In this document: positions 11,081 through 21,989 of the stretch, piece after piece
Numbering within the stretch: position 1 is the stretch's first letter
Layout: each line of letters begins with the position of its first letter
Assembly: GCA_033961575.1 (NCBI GenBank)
Contig: CM066740.1
Coordinates: 61,077,213 to 61,141,212, forward strand
Reading direction: 5' to 3'
From: Aselliscus stoliczkanus
Lineage: Eukaryota; Chordata; Mammalia; Chiroptera; Hipposideridae
Length of the DNA: 64,000 bases
Translations under genes and position numbers: made by a program
Notes under the pieces: model-generated
The model's database searches: none
What the model saw: only the letters and a program-made list of their open reading frames with translations
What the model was told of the DNA's origin: nothing

Positions 11081-11263
11081 ATTAATTCTATTTATTTATT
11101 TTTTATTAGTTTCAGGGGTACAAAACAACATAGCGTTGAAACATTTGCACCCCTCGCAAAGTGATAACACCCCTCCCAAGTTACTACCCCTCTGACATTG
11201 TACATAGCTATTACAGTACTACTGACTATATTCCCTGTGCAGTACTTTACATCCTGTGAATGA

Positions 11264-11312
11264 ATATATATATATGAATATATATACACTATACATGTAT
11301 ATATATTCATAA
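11264..11312. repeat. TA-rich imperfect simple repeat
   Basis: Alternating TA/GAATATA units inside the L1-W 3'UTR, at the same relative place as the pure (AT)n at 21616-21653 in L1-X. Confidence 0.8.
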
Positions 11313-12935
11313 TTATAGTTGACATCCAATATTATTCTATATCGGCTTCAGGTGTACAGCATAGTGGTCAGGCATCTACGTGATCTATGAAGTGATCTCC
11401 CTGATACATCCAATACCCATCAGATACCCTACACAATCATTACAACATTATTGATTATACTCCCATACTGTATTTCACATCCCCATGACTATTTTGTGAC
11501 TACCAATTTGTGCCTTCTTATTGCTTTACCTCTACCCCATCCACCAACCTCCCTCCCATCTAGCACACATCAGTTTTTTTCTCTGTATCTGAGTCTCTTT
11601 CTGTTTTGTTGCTCATTTATTCTATTCTTTAGATGCCACATATGATTGAATGATGTGGTGTTTGTCTTTCTCAGTCTGACTTATTTAGCATAATATTCTC
11701 TAGGTCCATCCATGTTATTGCAGAGGGTAAGATTTTATTCTTTTTCATAAATGAGTAATACCACAATTTCTTTATCCAATCATCTATGGATGGACATTTC
11801 AGTTTCTATATCTTGGCTATTGTGAATAGTGCTGTGGTAAACATCAGGATGCATATATGTTTTTGAATCAGTTTTTTGGATCCATTTAGATAAATGGCCA
11901 GAAGTAGAATGACTGGGTCATAAAGTAGTTTTATTTTTAATTTTTTGTTTTTCATACTGGAAAACAAAAACATTTATGTTTTCCATCATGGCTGTACCAA
12001 TTTGCAATCTCACCAGCAGAGCACGAGGGTTCCCTGTCCCACACATCCTTACCAACACTTGTTTGTTAATGTATTGATGATAGCAGTTCTCATAGGAGTG
12101 AGGTGGTATCTCATTGTGGTTTTATTTGATGACTAGAGATACCCAGCATCTTTTTATATGTTAATTTGCTATCTGTATGTCCTCTTTGAAGTAATGTCTC
12201 TTCACACCCTTTGCCAATTTTTTTAAAATTAGTTTCAGGTGTACAACACAATGCAATAGTTATACTCTTTACCCCCCAAAGTGACAACCTCTCTCCCCCA
12301 GTTTGCCACCCCACTCCCCCCCCCCATATCATACATATCTATCTCAACTCCCCTGACTCCCCTCCACAGTATACTCCACATCCCGTCACTATCTATATAT
12401 TCAGTTACAGTTGGCATACAATATTATACAACATCAGCTTCAGGTGTACAGTGCAGTGATCAAGCCTCTACTCCATCCATGAAGTGGTCTCCCTAACAAG
12501 ACATGTGACTATCTGACACGCCACAAAATTTTTACAACATTATTATATTCCCTGAACAGTGTTTCATATCCCTGTGGCGATATTGTAGTTGTCTATTTAT
12601 GCTGTCTAATCCCTTCCCCTTCCCCCCCATCACCACCCCCCTCCCAACTAGCAACCCTCAGGTTTTCCTCTACATGTACGAGTCTGTTTACTTTGATTGT
12701 TCACTCAACTCTTCAGACTCCACACACAAGTGAGATAACATGGTACCTGTCCTTCTCCAACTGACTTATTTCACGCAACATAATAGTTGCTTCACAATAT
12801 TATCAATTACATTCCCAGAACTGCACCCATATCCCTGCGGCAAAATTGTAGTCCCACCTACATTGTCCAAAACCTTCCGACTCTCCCTCTTCCCCACTCC
12901 CTCCCAGCCAGCAATCATCAGTTTTTCCTTTATAT

Positions 12936-13522
12936 CTGCTTGATATGACTTAAATCTTCTTAAATTTACTGAGACATCTTTTGTGGCCTAACATGGTCTA
13001 TCTTGGAAAATGTCCCATGTGTACTTGAGAAGAATGTATATTCTGTTTTTTCAGGGTGAATGCTCTAAAAATATCAACGAAGTCCAGCTGGTCTAAAGTA
13101 TCATTTAAGGCCCCTCTTTCTGTGTTGATTTTCTGTCTAAAAGGTCTATCCATTGGTGACAATGGTGTTGAAGTCCCCTACTATGATAGTGTTACTCTTG
13201 ATCTCTGTCTTTATGTCTGTCAAATCTGTTATATGTAATTAGGAGTTCCTATGTTGGGTGCATAGATGTTTATTAGGGTTATAGTGCCCTTCTTTGTCTT
13301 TTATTGTAGTCATTTTAAAGTGTATTTTGTCCAAAATAAGTAGTGCTACTCCAGCTTTTTTTTCCCTCATTTCCATTTGCATGAAATATCTTCTTCCATC
13401 TGTAAACAGCATATACATGTGTCCTAATTTCTTCTCCAGTCAGTCACTCTCTGTCTTTTGATTGGAGCATTTATCCCATTCACATTTAAAATGATTATTG
13501 ATAGGTGCATATGTATTGCCAT
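12936..13522 (-). pseudogene. ORF2 endonuclease fragment of HAL1-like copy 1
   Basis: Begins at an ATG matching the L1 ORF2 start (MAIHMHLSI, then NVNG- and NAPIKR-like residues), then runs into a TAG before the place of the catalytic glutamate. At 13400/13401 the sequence lacks 47 bp relative to the full-length L1 (39156-39202), removing the QETH motif and shifting the frame. It breaks off at 'tttatatctgcttgatatgact', where it joins UTR sequence. It cannot encode an active endonuclease. Confidence 0.8.
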
Positions 13523-13578
13523 TTTGTTATTTGTATTCCTGGTTTCCCTGGGTTAGCTTGTTTACCCCTTTCTTTTGT

Positions 13579-14446
13579 TTAAAAAAGCCCTTTTAACATT
13601 TCTTGCAATGCTGGCTTGGTGGTAATGAATTCCTTAAGCTTATTCTTTTCTGAGAAGCTCTTTATTTCTCCTTCAATTTTAAGTGATAGCTGTGCTGGGT
13701 AGAGCAATCTTGGTTGTAGGCCTTTATTTTGTGTCACTTTGAATATCTCCTGCCACTCCCTTCTGGCCTGCAGAGTTTCTGAAGACAAGTCAGCTGTTAG
13801 TCTTATAGGAGTTCCTTTGTATGTAACCTGCTGTCTTTCTCTTACTGCTTTTAGGATTCTGTCTTTGCTTTAAGCTTTGCCTTTTTAACTATGATGTGTC
13901 TTGGTGTGGGCCTGTTTGGGTTCAGCCTGTTTGGAACTCTCTGCACATCCTGGGCATGTATGTTGATTTCCTTCACCAGGGTGGGGAAGTTTTCAGTCAT
14001 TATTTTTTCAGATACATTTTGACCCCTTGCTTCTTCTCTTCTCCTGGTATTCCTATGAGTCAAAGGTGGTTGCGTTTCACATTGTCCCATAGGGCTCTTA
14101 AACTATTTTCACTGTTTTTTATTCTTTGGTCTTTTTGTTGTGCCAACTGCATGATCTCTGCTATTTTATCTTCCAAATCGCTGATCCGCTCCTCTGCTTC
14201 ATCTACTCTACTGGTGATTCCTTTGAGTATGTTCTTCATTTCAGTAATTGTATTCCTTAGTTCTAACAGGTTGTTTTTTATGGTTTCCATATCCTCTTTT
14301 ATGTCCTCGCTAAGTTCCTTAAACTTTCTTATCATCAGTGTTCTAAACTCTGTCTCTGAAAGGTTGGATCCCTCTGTTTCATCTAGTTCCATTTCTAGAG
14401 GTTTCTTCTGATCTTTTATTTGTGACATGTTTCTTTGTTTCCCCAT
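13579..14446 (-). pseudogene. L1 ORF1 of HAL1-like copy 1, two frameshifts
   Basis: ATG at 14446 starts MGKQRNMSQIKDQKK. Residues to about 129 form the Glu/Lys/Leu-rich coiled coil (for example GITSRVDEAEERISDLEDK, with 'ISDLEDKIAEI' heptad spacing). The frame is lost near 14060. A second frame covers the RNA-binding core region (PRHIIVK at about 13890) and is lost again near 13851. The third frame ends with [20 protein letters not shown] and a stop at 13579. Total length near 290 codons matches the ORF1 of the full-length L1 at 39380-40252. ORF1 protein would be the trimeric RNA chaperone of the L1 particle; this copy is broken. Confidence 0.82.
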
Positions 14447-14644
14447 TGTGGCTGTCGCTCCAAGATTGCTTTGATGTATTAGATAGATCACCAGGAGAGC
14501 CCTGGCTGGATCATGCAGGCACACAGCTCACAGCCCAACACTCCCAGGAAAACTCCCAGTCTCAGCCTGTCCCAATCAACCTCTTGAAGATCAGGCTGAG
14601 CAGCCTAACAACCAATCGCCAGCTTGGCAACTGCAAGCGTAGTG

Positions 14645-14895
14645 CGGAGAGCAGGGACCCGAGGTGGCTTGCACACTCCCGCATCTCAGTGAGCAGCCTG
14701 TTGGAGCCGGAGCACACGCCCACCAGGTGTTTCCCTGGCAACGCAGCACAAGCCATGCGGAGGGTGGGGATTCGAGGCGGCTCGTGTACTCTTTGGTCTC
14801 AGTGAGCAGCCCACTGGAGCTGGAGGGCACCCGCCCAGCGTTTCCCTGGCAACGCAGTATAAGCCGGGAGGAGGATGGTGATCCAAGGCCACATG
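14645..14895 (-). promoter_or_regulatory. Tandem promoter monomers of HAL1-like copy 1
   Basis: Two units that each begin CTCAGTGAGCAGC (14685 and 14798 on the + strand, period 113) plus a partial unit before them. Each contains 'ttccctggcaacgcag' and a 'gtggggat-c-aggc' end. The third boundary is an alternating CG/CA tract (14888-14930). The same unit occurs three, two and one times in other 5'UTRs of the window. Confidence 0.75.
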
Positions 14896-15570
14896 CGCGC
14901 ACGTACGCACACATGCACTTCTGGGCCAATTCCACCAGAACAATGAGGTCTTGGACCTGATCCTCCATGGGAGGGCCCAAGCCCAACAAAATGGCTCCCT
15001 CACTACACCACTCGTGTGCAGGCTCCATACCACAGGAACAACAGTCCAAAAACCTCCAGTCTTTGCACCAAAGGTGCTCAGTTCAGTCCGTCCCCGCAGG
15101 CTCCCGGGTCCAGCCCACACAGCCACTCCCTCCACCAGTAACCAGGTACGTGTTCACCGGCGATAAGCCCGGGTGCCAGCCCCACTGATTCTCCAGCCGC
15201 TCTTAGCCTCACCGAGCTGAGCAAAGAGAGTCCTCACCAATCTACTGCCGGCTATCTTAGAACTCCTCTTCCCGGCAAAGGAACTCTGGGCCGGTTAGCT
15301 TGGTGTGTGGCCGGAGGGTCTCTGACCCAACTGTAGAAGCCTCCCCACAGTTGGGACCTCCCTCACAGGGTTCGCCCTCTCTTGTCTCCACCTGTCCTAC
15401 CAGACCCAACACCGCCTCCTCTTAAAGTTCTTCGTTTAGTGGTTCTGTTCCTCCAGTGTTCCGGGGATCTCCAGGGTTGAATGCTGTACAATTTGCTTGT
15501 AATTTTGGTGTGATCCTGGGAGGCATCTAGCACAGCGTCTGTCTATTGCACCATTTTACCGGAAGTCCCC

Positions 15571-15680
15571 CTTTTTTTTTTTAAAGAAGGCAGTGTCACT
15601 GACCCTCATATGTGGGATCCGAACTCGGGCCGCTGGCATCCCAAGCCAGCTCTTAACCACCGCACCACTCAGCCATCCCA
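15571..15680 (-). mobile_element. SINE-A, first of a side-by-side pair
   Basis: T run, then GGCAGTGTCACTGACCCTC and the rest of the SINE-A complement. It sits directly against the 5' end of HAL1-like copy 1. Confidence 0.88.
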
Positions 15681-15682
15681 GC

Positions 15683-15790
15683 CAATTTTTTTTTTAGAGG
15701 GTAGTGTTACTTGCCCTCATATGTGGGACCTGAACTGGAGCCACTGGCTTCCCAGCCAGTGCTTAAGCAACGCGCCACTCAGCTGGCCCC
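15683..15790 (-). mobile_element. SINE-A, second of a side-by-side pair
   Basis: A second SINE-A in the same orientation, starting with a T run at 15685 after 'gccaa'. Both lie at the right target site of HAL1-like copy 1; L1-W ORF2 resumes after it at 'cccattttttaattgg'. Confidence 0.88.
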
Positions 15791-16740
15791 CCCAGCCCAT
15801 TTTTTAATTGGATTGTTTGGGGGGGTTTTGGTGTTCAGTTGTATGAGTATTTTATAAATTTTGGAATTAACCCCTTATCAGATGTATCATTTGCAAATAT
15901 TTTCTCCCATTCAGTAGGATGTCTTTTTGTTTTGTTGATAGTTTCCTTCACTGTGAAACAACTTTTTCGTTTGACGTAGTCCCATTTGTTTATTTTTTCT
16001 TTTGTTTCCCTTGCCTAAGAGGATATATCAGTAAAAATACTACTAAGGGTATGTCTGAGAGTTTACTTCCTATATTTTCTTCTAGGTGTTTTACGGTTTC
16101 GGGTCTTACATTTAAGTCTTTAATCCATTTTGAGTTTATTCTTGTATGTGATGTATAAAGGTGGTCCAATTTTTTTTTTGCATGTGTCTTTCCATTTTTC
16201 CCAGTACCATTTATTAAATAGATTGTCTTTAGCTCAATGTAAATTCTTGCTTCTTTTGTCATAAATTAAAGACCATACAGGCTGGATTTATTTCTGGGAT
16301 CACTATTCTGTTCCATTGACCTATATGTGTCTGTTTTTATATCACACCAGGCTGTTTTGATTATTATGACCTTGTAGTATAATTTGATATCAGGTAGTAT
16401 GATAACTCCCTCTTTGTTCTTATTTCTCAGGATTACCCGGTCTATTCAGGGTCTTATGGTTCCATCTACATTTTAGAGTTATTTGTTCTAGTTCTACGAA
16501 AAAATGCCATTGGTATTTTGACAGGGATTGTGTTGAATCTATATATTGTTTGTGTAGTGATTGCGTTTTATCTGCATTAATTCTTTCTATCCATGAGCAT
16601 TGTATACGTTTCCATTGGTATGTATCTTCTTTAATTTCTCTCTTTAATGTCCTATAATTTTATGAGTACAGGTCTTTTACTACCTTGGTTCAGTTTATCC
16701 CTAAGTTTTTAAATTGTTTTTGATGCAATTGTAAGTGGGA

Positions 16741-16845
16741 TTTTTTTCTATTTTTTTTTTCTTTTAATTTTCTTTTTAGCTGAGCAATCCTGCCACCTGT
16801 TGGCAGCTCAGTGGTAGCTCAGCTTGGGCTGGAGGATTGTTTTCT
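16741..16845 (-). mobile_element. SINE-B fragment
   Basis: 'ctgagcaatcctgccacctg' followed by 'ttggcagctcagtggtagct' is the complement of the SINE-B segment (AGCTGCCAACAGGTGGCAGGAT). L1-W sequence 'gattgttttcttaattt' follows and is partly repeated before it. Confidence 0.75.
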
Positions 16846-17865
16846 TAATTTATCAGTTTTAATAGTTTTTTGGTGAATTTTTTTTGGTTCTCTATGTATA
16901 GTATAATGTCATTTGCAAATAATGACAATTATACTTCCTCCTTTCCAATGTGGATGCCTTTTATGTCTTTTCGTTGTCTGATTGCTGTGGCTAGAATTTC
17001 CAGTACTATGTTAAATAAAAATAGTGAAAGTGGGCATCCTTCTCCTGTTCCTGATCTTAAGGGGAATGCTTTTAGCTTTTCCCCATTGAGTATATTGGCT
17101 GTGGGTTTGTCATATATGGCCTTTATTATGTTGAGATATGTTCCCTCTATTCCCACCTTGCTCAGAGTTTTTATCATAAATTGGTGCTGGATTTTGTTAA
17201 ATGCTTTTTCTGCATCGATTGACATGACCATATGATTTTTATGTTTCATTTTATTTATGTGGTGTATCATTTTAATTGATTTGTGGATATTGAACCAACC
17301 CTGCATACTAAGAATGAATCCCATGGATCATGCTGTATGATCTTTTTAATGTATTGCTGAATTTGGTTTGCTAATATTTTGTTAAGGATTTCACATCTAT
17401 GTTCATTAGGGATATTGGCCTATGGTTTTCTTTTTTTCTGTCTTTATCAGGTTTGAGGATCAGGGTAATGGTGGCCTCATAAAATCAACTGGGGAGCTTC
17501 CCTCTTCCTGGATTTTCTGGAATAGCTTGAGCAGAATAGAAGTAGAATTCTTTATTGACTGTTTGGAAAAAATTCCCCTGTGAAGCTATCTGGTCCAGGA
17601 CATTTTTGGGGGGAGCTTGTTGATTACTGATTCAATTTTGTTGGTAGTAATTGGTCTGTTCAGATTATCTGTTTCTTCTTGATACAGTATTGGAAGATTG
17701 TATGCTTCTAAGAATTTACCCATTTCTTTCAGATTGTCTAATTTGTTGGGGTATAGTTGCTTATAGTATTTTCTTAATTTTCTTTTTTCCTGTGCTGTCC
17801 ATTGTCGCTTCTTCTCTTTCATTTCTGATTTTATTTATTTGGATCCTCTTTTCTTTTTTCTTTTT

Positions 17866-17990
17866 TTCTTTTTTTTTCTTTTATAGCTGAGCCATCCTGC
17901 CACCTGTTGGCAGCTCAGCAGCAGCTCAGCTCAGGCTGGGCATCGAACTGCTGTTGCTCAGAACTAAGCTTGCACTCTTAAGCAATCTCC
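17866..17990 (-). mobile_element. SINE-B fragment
   Basis: T-rich run then 'tagctgagccatcctgccac', 'ctgttggcagctcagcagca' and a tRNA-like part ('catcgaactgctgttgctca'). Splits L1-W ORF2. Confidence 0.8.
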
Positions 17991-18627
17991 TTTTTTTCTT
18001 GATGAATATGGCTAAAGATTTCTCAATTGTGTTTAATTTTTAAAAACCAGCTTTTGGTTTCTTTGTATTTTTTTCTACTCTCTATTGCATTTATTTTCAC
18101 TCTGATCTTTTAATTTTTGTTCAATTTTTCCAAAAATCTATCAATTACATTAGTAATAAACATTCAAGTAAAAAGTTTGAAGATTACAGAAAAGCACATA
18201 CATGCAATCCTAAAATACCTACAATCTGTCTACTCAGAAATACCATCATATTTCCCCTAACAATTATCATAAAAATTTAAACACATAAAAGATAGAAAAA
18301 AATATTACAGTGAACATTTGTGTATCTACCACACGGATCCAACAATTGGCATTTTGCTGTATTTTTTTCATATTGTTTGACAATTGTTATTTTAGTTTCT
18401 GATCTTCTAGCCTTTTTCTCTGCACATGACTTGCCCCCTTCACCCCCAAAATTGAGATCATAGAGACTACTGTGGTTTTTTTTTCTTTTTACACATAGTA
18501 TCGTAACACATAACATAAAATTTACCATCTTGACCATTTTTAAGTTTACAGTTTAGCAGTGTTAAGTACATTCACACTGTTGTACAACAATTGTCAACAT
18601 CCTGAACTTTTTTTGTCTTGTAAAACC

Positions 18628-19145
18628 GAAACTCCTTGGTTAAGTTTATTCCTAAGTATCTTATTCATTCTGATGCTATTTTAAATAGAATTGTTTTCTT
18701 AATTTCATTTTTGCATTATTGTTAGTACATATAAATGCAACTGATTTTTGTGTGCTGATTTTGTATCATACAACTTTGCTGAATTCATTTGTTAGTTATA
18801 ACAGCTCTCTCTCTTTCTCTCTAGTGTCTACATATAAGATCATATTATCTGAGAAGAGAGATAACTTTACTTCTTCCTGTCCAATTTGTATGTTTTTTTA
18901 TTTCTTTTCCTTGCTCTGACTGGGACTTCAAGTACTATGCTAAATAGAAGAGGTGAAAGTGAGTATCCTTGTCTTGTTACTGATCTTAGAGAAAAAGTTT
19001 TCAGTTTTTCACCATTGAATATGATGTTAGCTATGGGCTTTTCATATATGGTCTTTATTATGTTGAAGAGATTGAGCTTACTGTTTTTGAATCCACTTTT
19101 TAAACTCAATGTGTTGTCTAGATTTTTCAATGTCATTTTTATTCT
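18628..19145 (-). mobile_element. Diverged L1 ORF2 fragment inside the 1.4-kb insertion
   Basis: Antisense of the reverse transcriptase region. The reading frame at 18867-19136 gives residues such as [20 protein letters not shown] and [18 protein letters not shown], the conserved L1 segment upstream of the YADD motif. Confidence 0.75.
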
Positions 19146-19370
19146 AAAATAAAATAGTTTTTAATAAGTATTTAACAAATTTTTATTATTCAAAGGAAGC
19201 CTTCTAGTTGCAGAAAACCCAAGGAATACTGCTATGAAGAGATATTATATTAAAAAAATTGCTTTTAACTTCTCTCTGTGGAGACCACTATGTATATTTT
19301 TATAACCATTTGTTCTTATTTATTTATTTACTTACTCATTTTAAATTAAACTTTTGGGAATATACATAGT

Positions 19371-19488
19371 TTTTTGTTGTTGTTGTTGTTTCTTTGAGGG
19401 CAGTGTCACTGGCCCTCATATGTGGGACCGAACTGGGGCCGCTGGCTTCCCAAGCCAGCGCTTAACCACCACGCCACTTGGCCAGCCC
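19371..19488 (-). mobile_element. SINE-A at the right end of the 1.4-kb insertion
   Basis: GTT/T-rich tail then GGCAGTGTCACTGGCCCTC to 'cttggccagccc'. See the insertion entry for its unusual flanks. Confidence 0.9.
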
Positions 19489-19604
19489 TTCACTCTGATC
19501 TTTATTATATCCTTCCTTGTTCTCACTTTGGGCTCATTTAGCTATTCATTTTCCCATTCTAATAGGTGTAAAGACAGACTGTTGATTTGAGATTTACTTG
19601 TTTC

Positions 19605-19713
19605 TTTTTTTTTTTTTTTGAGGGCAGTGTCACTGGCCCTCATATGTGGGACCCGAACCGGGGCCGCTGGCTTCCCAAACCAGCGCTTAACCACTGCGCC
19701 ACTCGGCCGGCCC
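19605..19713 (-). mobile_element. SINE-A
   Basis: Clean copy with a 15-base T run and full body, flanked by a 13-bp target duplication TTTACTTGTTTCT on both sides. Confidence 0.93.
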
Positions 19714-20486
19714 AAGGTTTACTTGTTTCTTTAGGGAGGCCTGCATTGCTATGAATTTCCATTGTAGGACTACTCACTGTGTCCCCATAAATTTTGGGTC
19801 CTTGTGTTTTCATTTTCATTTGTCTCAAGGTATCTTTTGATTTCTTCTTTGATCTCATTGTTGACCCAATCATTATTTAGTAGCATGTTATTCAGTCTCC
19901 ATGTTCATGTGTTTTTCAGTTTTTGTATTTGTAATTGATTTCTAGTTTCACAGCACTATGGTCCAAGAAGCTTGATACGATTTTGATCTTCTTAAATTTT
20001 TTGAGACTTTTTTTTGTGACCTAATATGTTGTCTTTCTTGGAAAATGTTCCATATGCACTTGAAAAGAATTTATATTTTGGTGCTTTGGGTTGAAATGCT
20101 CTGAAAATATCAATTAAATCCACATGTTCTGGTGTGTCATTTAATGCCACTGTTTCCATTTTGATTTTCTGTCTGGAGGATCTGTCTGTAGCTGTCAGTG
20201 GGGTGTTGAAATCCCCTACTATTATTGTGTTATTGTTGATTTCTTCATTTATGTCTGTCAAAATTTGTTTTATATATTTAGGTGCTCCTCCATTGGGTGC
20301 ATAGATATTTATTAGGATTATGTCCTCTTGTTGAATTGATTCCTTCATTATTTTGTAATGTCCTTCCTTGTGTTTTATTATAGTCTTTGTTTTAAAATCT
20401 ATTTTGTCCGATATAAGTATTGCTACTCCAGCTTTTTCCTCATTACCACTTGAGTGAAATATCTTTTTCCATCCCTTTACTTTCAG

Positions 20487-20508
20487 TCTGTGTGTGTGTG
20501 TGTGTGTC
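20487..20508. repeat. (TG)n microsatellite
   Basis: About ten TG units in antisense L1-W ORF2. Confidence 0.9.
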
Positions 20509-20660
20509 TTTTGATCTAAGATGGGTCTCTTGTAAACAGCATATGTATGGGTCTTATTTTCTTATCCACTCAGCTAACCTATGCCTTTTGATTGGAGTAT
20601 TTGATCTGTTTACATTTAATGTGATTATTGATAGGTACATACTTACAGCCATTTTATTCA

Positions 20661-20799
20661 TATATATATATATTAGCTGAGCCATCCTGCCACCTGTTGG
20701 CAGCTCAACAGCAACTCGTTGAGCATCGAACCGCCATTGCTCAGAGCTCAGCTCGCACTCTTGAGCGACCTCTTAACCAACTGAGCCACTTGCCTGGCC
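20661..20799 (-). mobile_element. SINE-B, short single-unit copy
   Basis: Starts in TATATA, then 'tagctgagccatcctgccac' and ends with the complement of the tRNA-like head ('aaccaactgagccacttgcc', 'tggccc'). Direct repeats TATTCATAT flank it. Confidence 0.85.
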
Positions 20800-21613
20800 C
20801 TATTCATATTTTTTTATATTTGTTTGTTTTCTCCTTTTTTCTGCTTAAAGAAATCCTTTTACATATCTTGTAATACTGGTTTGGTGGTAATGAATTGCTT
20901 TAGCTTCTTCATATCTGGGAAGCTCATTATCTCTCCTTCAATTTTAAAAATAGCCTTGTTGTATAGAGCAGTCTTGGTTGTAGGCCCTTGGTTTTCATCA
21001 CTTTTAATATTTCCTACCATTCCTTTCTGACCAGCAAGGTTTCTGTAGAAAAATCAGTTGATAGTCTTGTGGGAGCTCCCTTGTGAGTAACTGGTTGTCT
21101 TGCTCTTGCTACTTTTAGGATTCTCTCTTTGTCTTTAATCTTTGTCACTTTAACTATGATATGTCTTGGTGTGGGCCTGTTTGGGTTCATCCTGTTTGGG
21201 ACTCTCTGCACCTCTTGAGCTTATATGTCAATTTCCTTCACCAGGTAAGGGAAATTTTTGGTAATTATTTCTTGAAGTATGTCTTGATCACTTCCTCCCT
21301 CTCTTCTCCTTCTGGTACTCCTATGATGTGAATGTCGTTGCATTTGATGTTGTCCCACATGTTCTTTAAGCTATCTTCATTGTGTTTTTTTAAAGCACTT
21401 TAGTTTTAATTTCTGTTTTTTTAATTTACTGTATTTATTTATTTATGTATTTATTTAATTTTAATTAGTTTCAGGTGTACAAAACAATGTAATAATTATA
21501 CATTTCACCCCTCACAAAGTGATAACCCCCTCCTCCAATCTATTGGCCCTCTGACGTCATATATATCTGTTACATTTCCATTGACTATTCCTTATACTAT
21601 ACTCCATATCCTG

Positions 21614-21615
<2 letters not shown>

Positions 21616-21653
<38 letters not shown>
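21616..21653. repeat. (AT)n microsatellite
   Basis: About 19 perfect AT units in the L1-X 3'UTR. Confidence 0.96.
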
Positions 21654-21661
<8 letters not shown>

Positions 21662-21989
21662 GCTGACATACAATATTATTCCACTTCAGCTTCAGGTGTA
21701 CAGTGCAGTGGGCAAGCATCTACACCGTCCATGGAGTGGTCTCCCTAAGAAGACATGTGCCCATCTGACACCCTACAAAATATTTACAACATTATTGATT
21801 ATATTCCCCAAACTGTCTCATATCCCTGTGACAATATTGTAGTTACCAATTTATGCTTTCTAATTTCTTCCCCTTCTCCCTCATCCCCACCCCCCATATA
21901 GCAACCATCAATTTTTCTTCTATATCTCTCAGACTATTTCTGTTTACTTTGCTCATTTATTCAGTTCTTTATATTCCACATATAAGTGA

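Larger units (their letters stand above)
12225..15570 (-). mobile_element. HAL1-like element, copy 1 (internally deleted L1)
   Basis: About 3.35 kb, inserted in ORF2 of L1-W after 'ttgccaatttttt'. In sense order it has 5'UTR (15570 to 14447), ORF1 (14446 to 13579), a fragment of ORF2 limited to part of the endonuclease region (13522 to about 12940), a duplicated 3'UTR segment (about 12935-12793) and the 3'UTR proper (to 12225, ending with the reverse of 'ttagtttcaggtgtacaac'). The reverse transcriptase and the rest of ORF2 are absent. Copies 2 and 3 share every one of these junctions, so the deletion predates insertion. Known half-L1 (HAL1) elements have this ORF1-only design. Confidence 0.85.
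18111..19488 (-). mobile_element. 1.4-kb insertion in L1-W flanked by a 15-bp direct repeat; SINE-A at one end
   Basis: L1-W ORF2 reads up to TTCACTCTGATCTTT (18096-18110) and resumes after an exact second copy of these 15 bases (19489-19503). The intervening 1378 bp contains, left to right, an old repeat-like block (18140-18370), a CATCTTGACC-rich piece, a diverged antisense L1 ORF2 fragment (18628-19145), AT-rich sequence and a SINE-A in reverse orientation whose 5' head touches the right repeat. The SINE has no target duplication of its own next to its poly-T end. Confidence 0.7.

Noticed and set aside
14591..15188. Overlapping GC-rich ORFs in the HAL1-like 5'UTR (also 40535-41459, 45351-45911, 62107-62648)
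   Set aside because: Several frames are open on both strands because of GC-rich promoter monomers. None is conserved in frame between the four copies.
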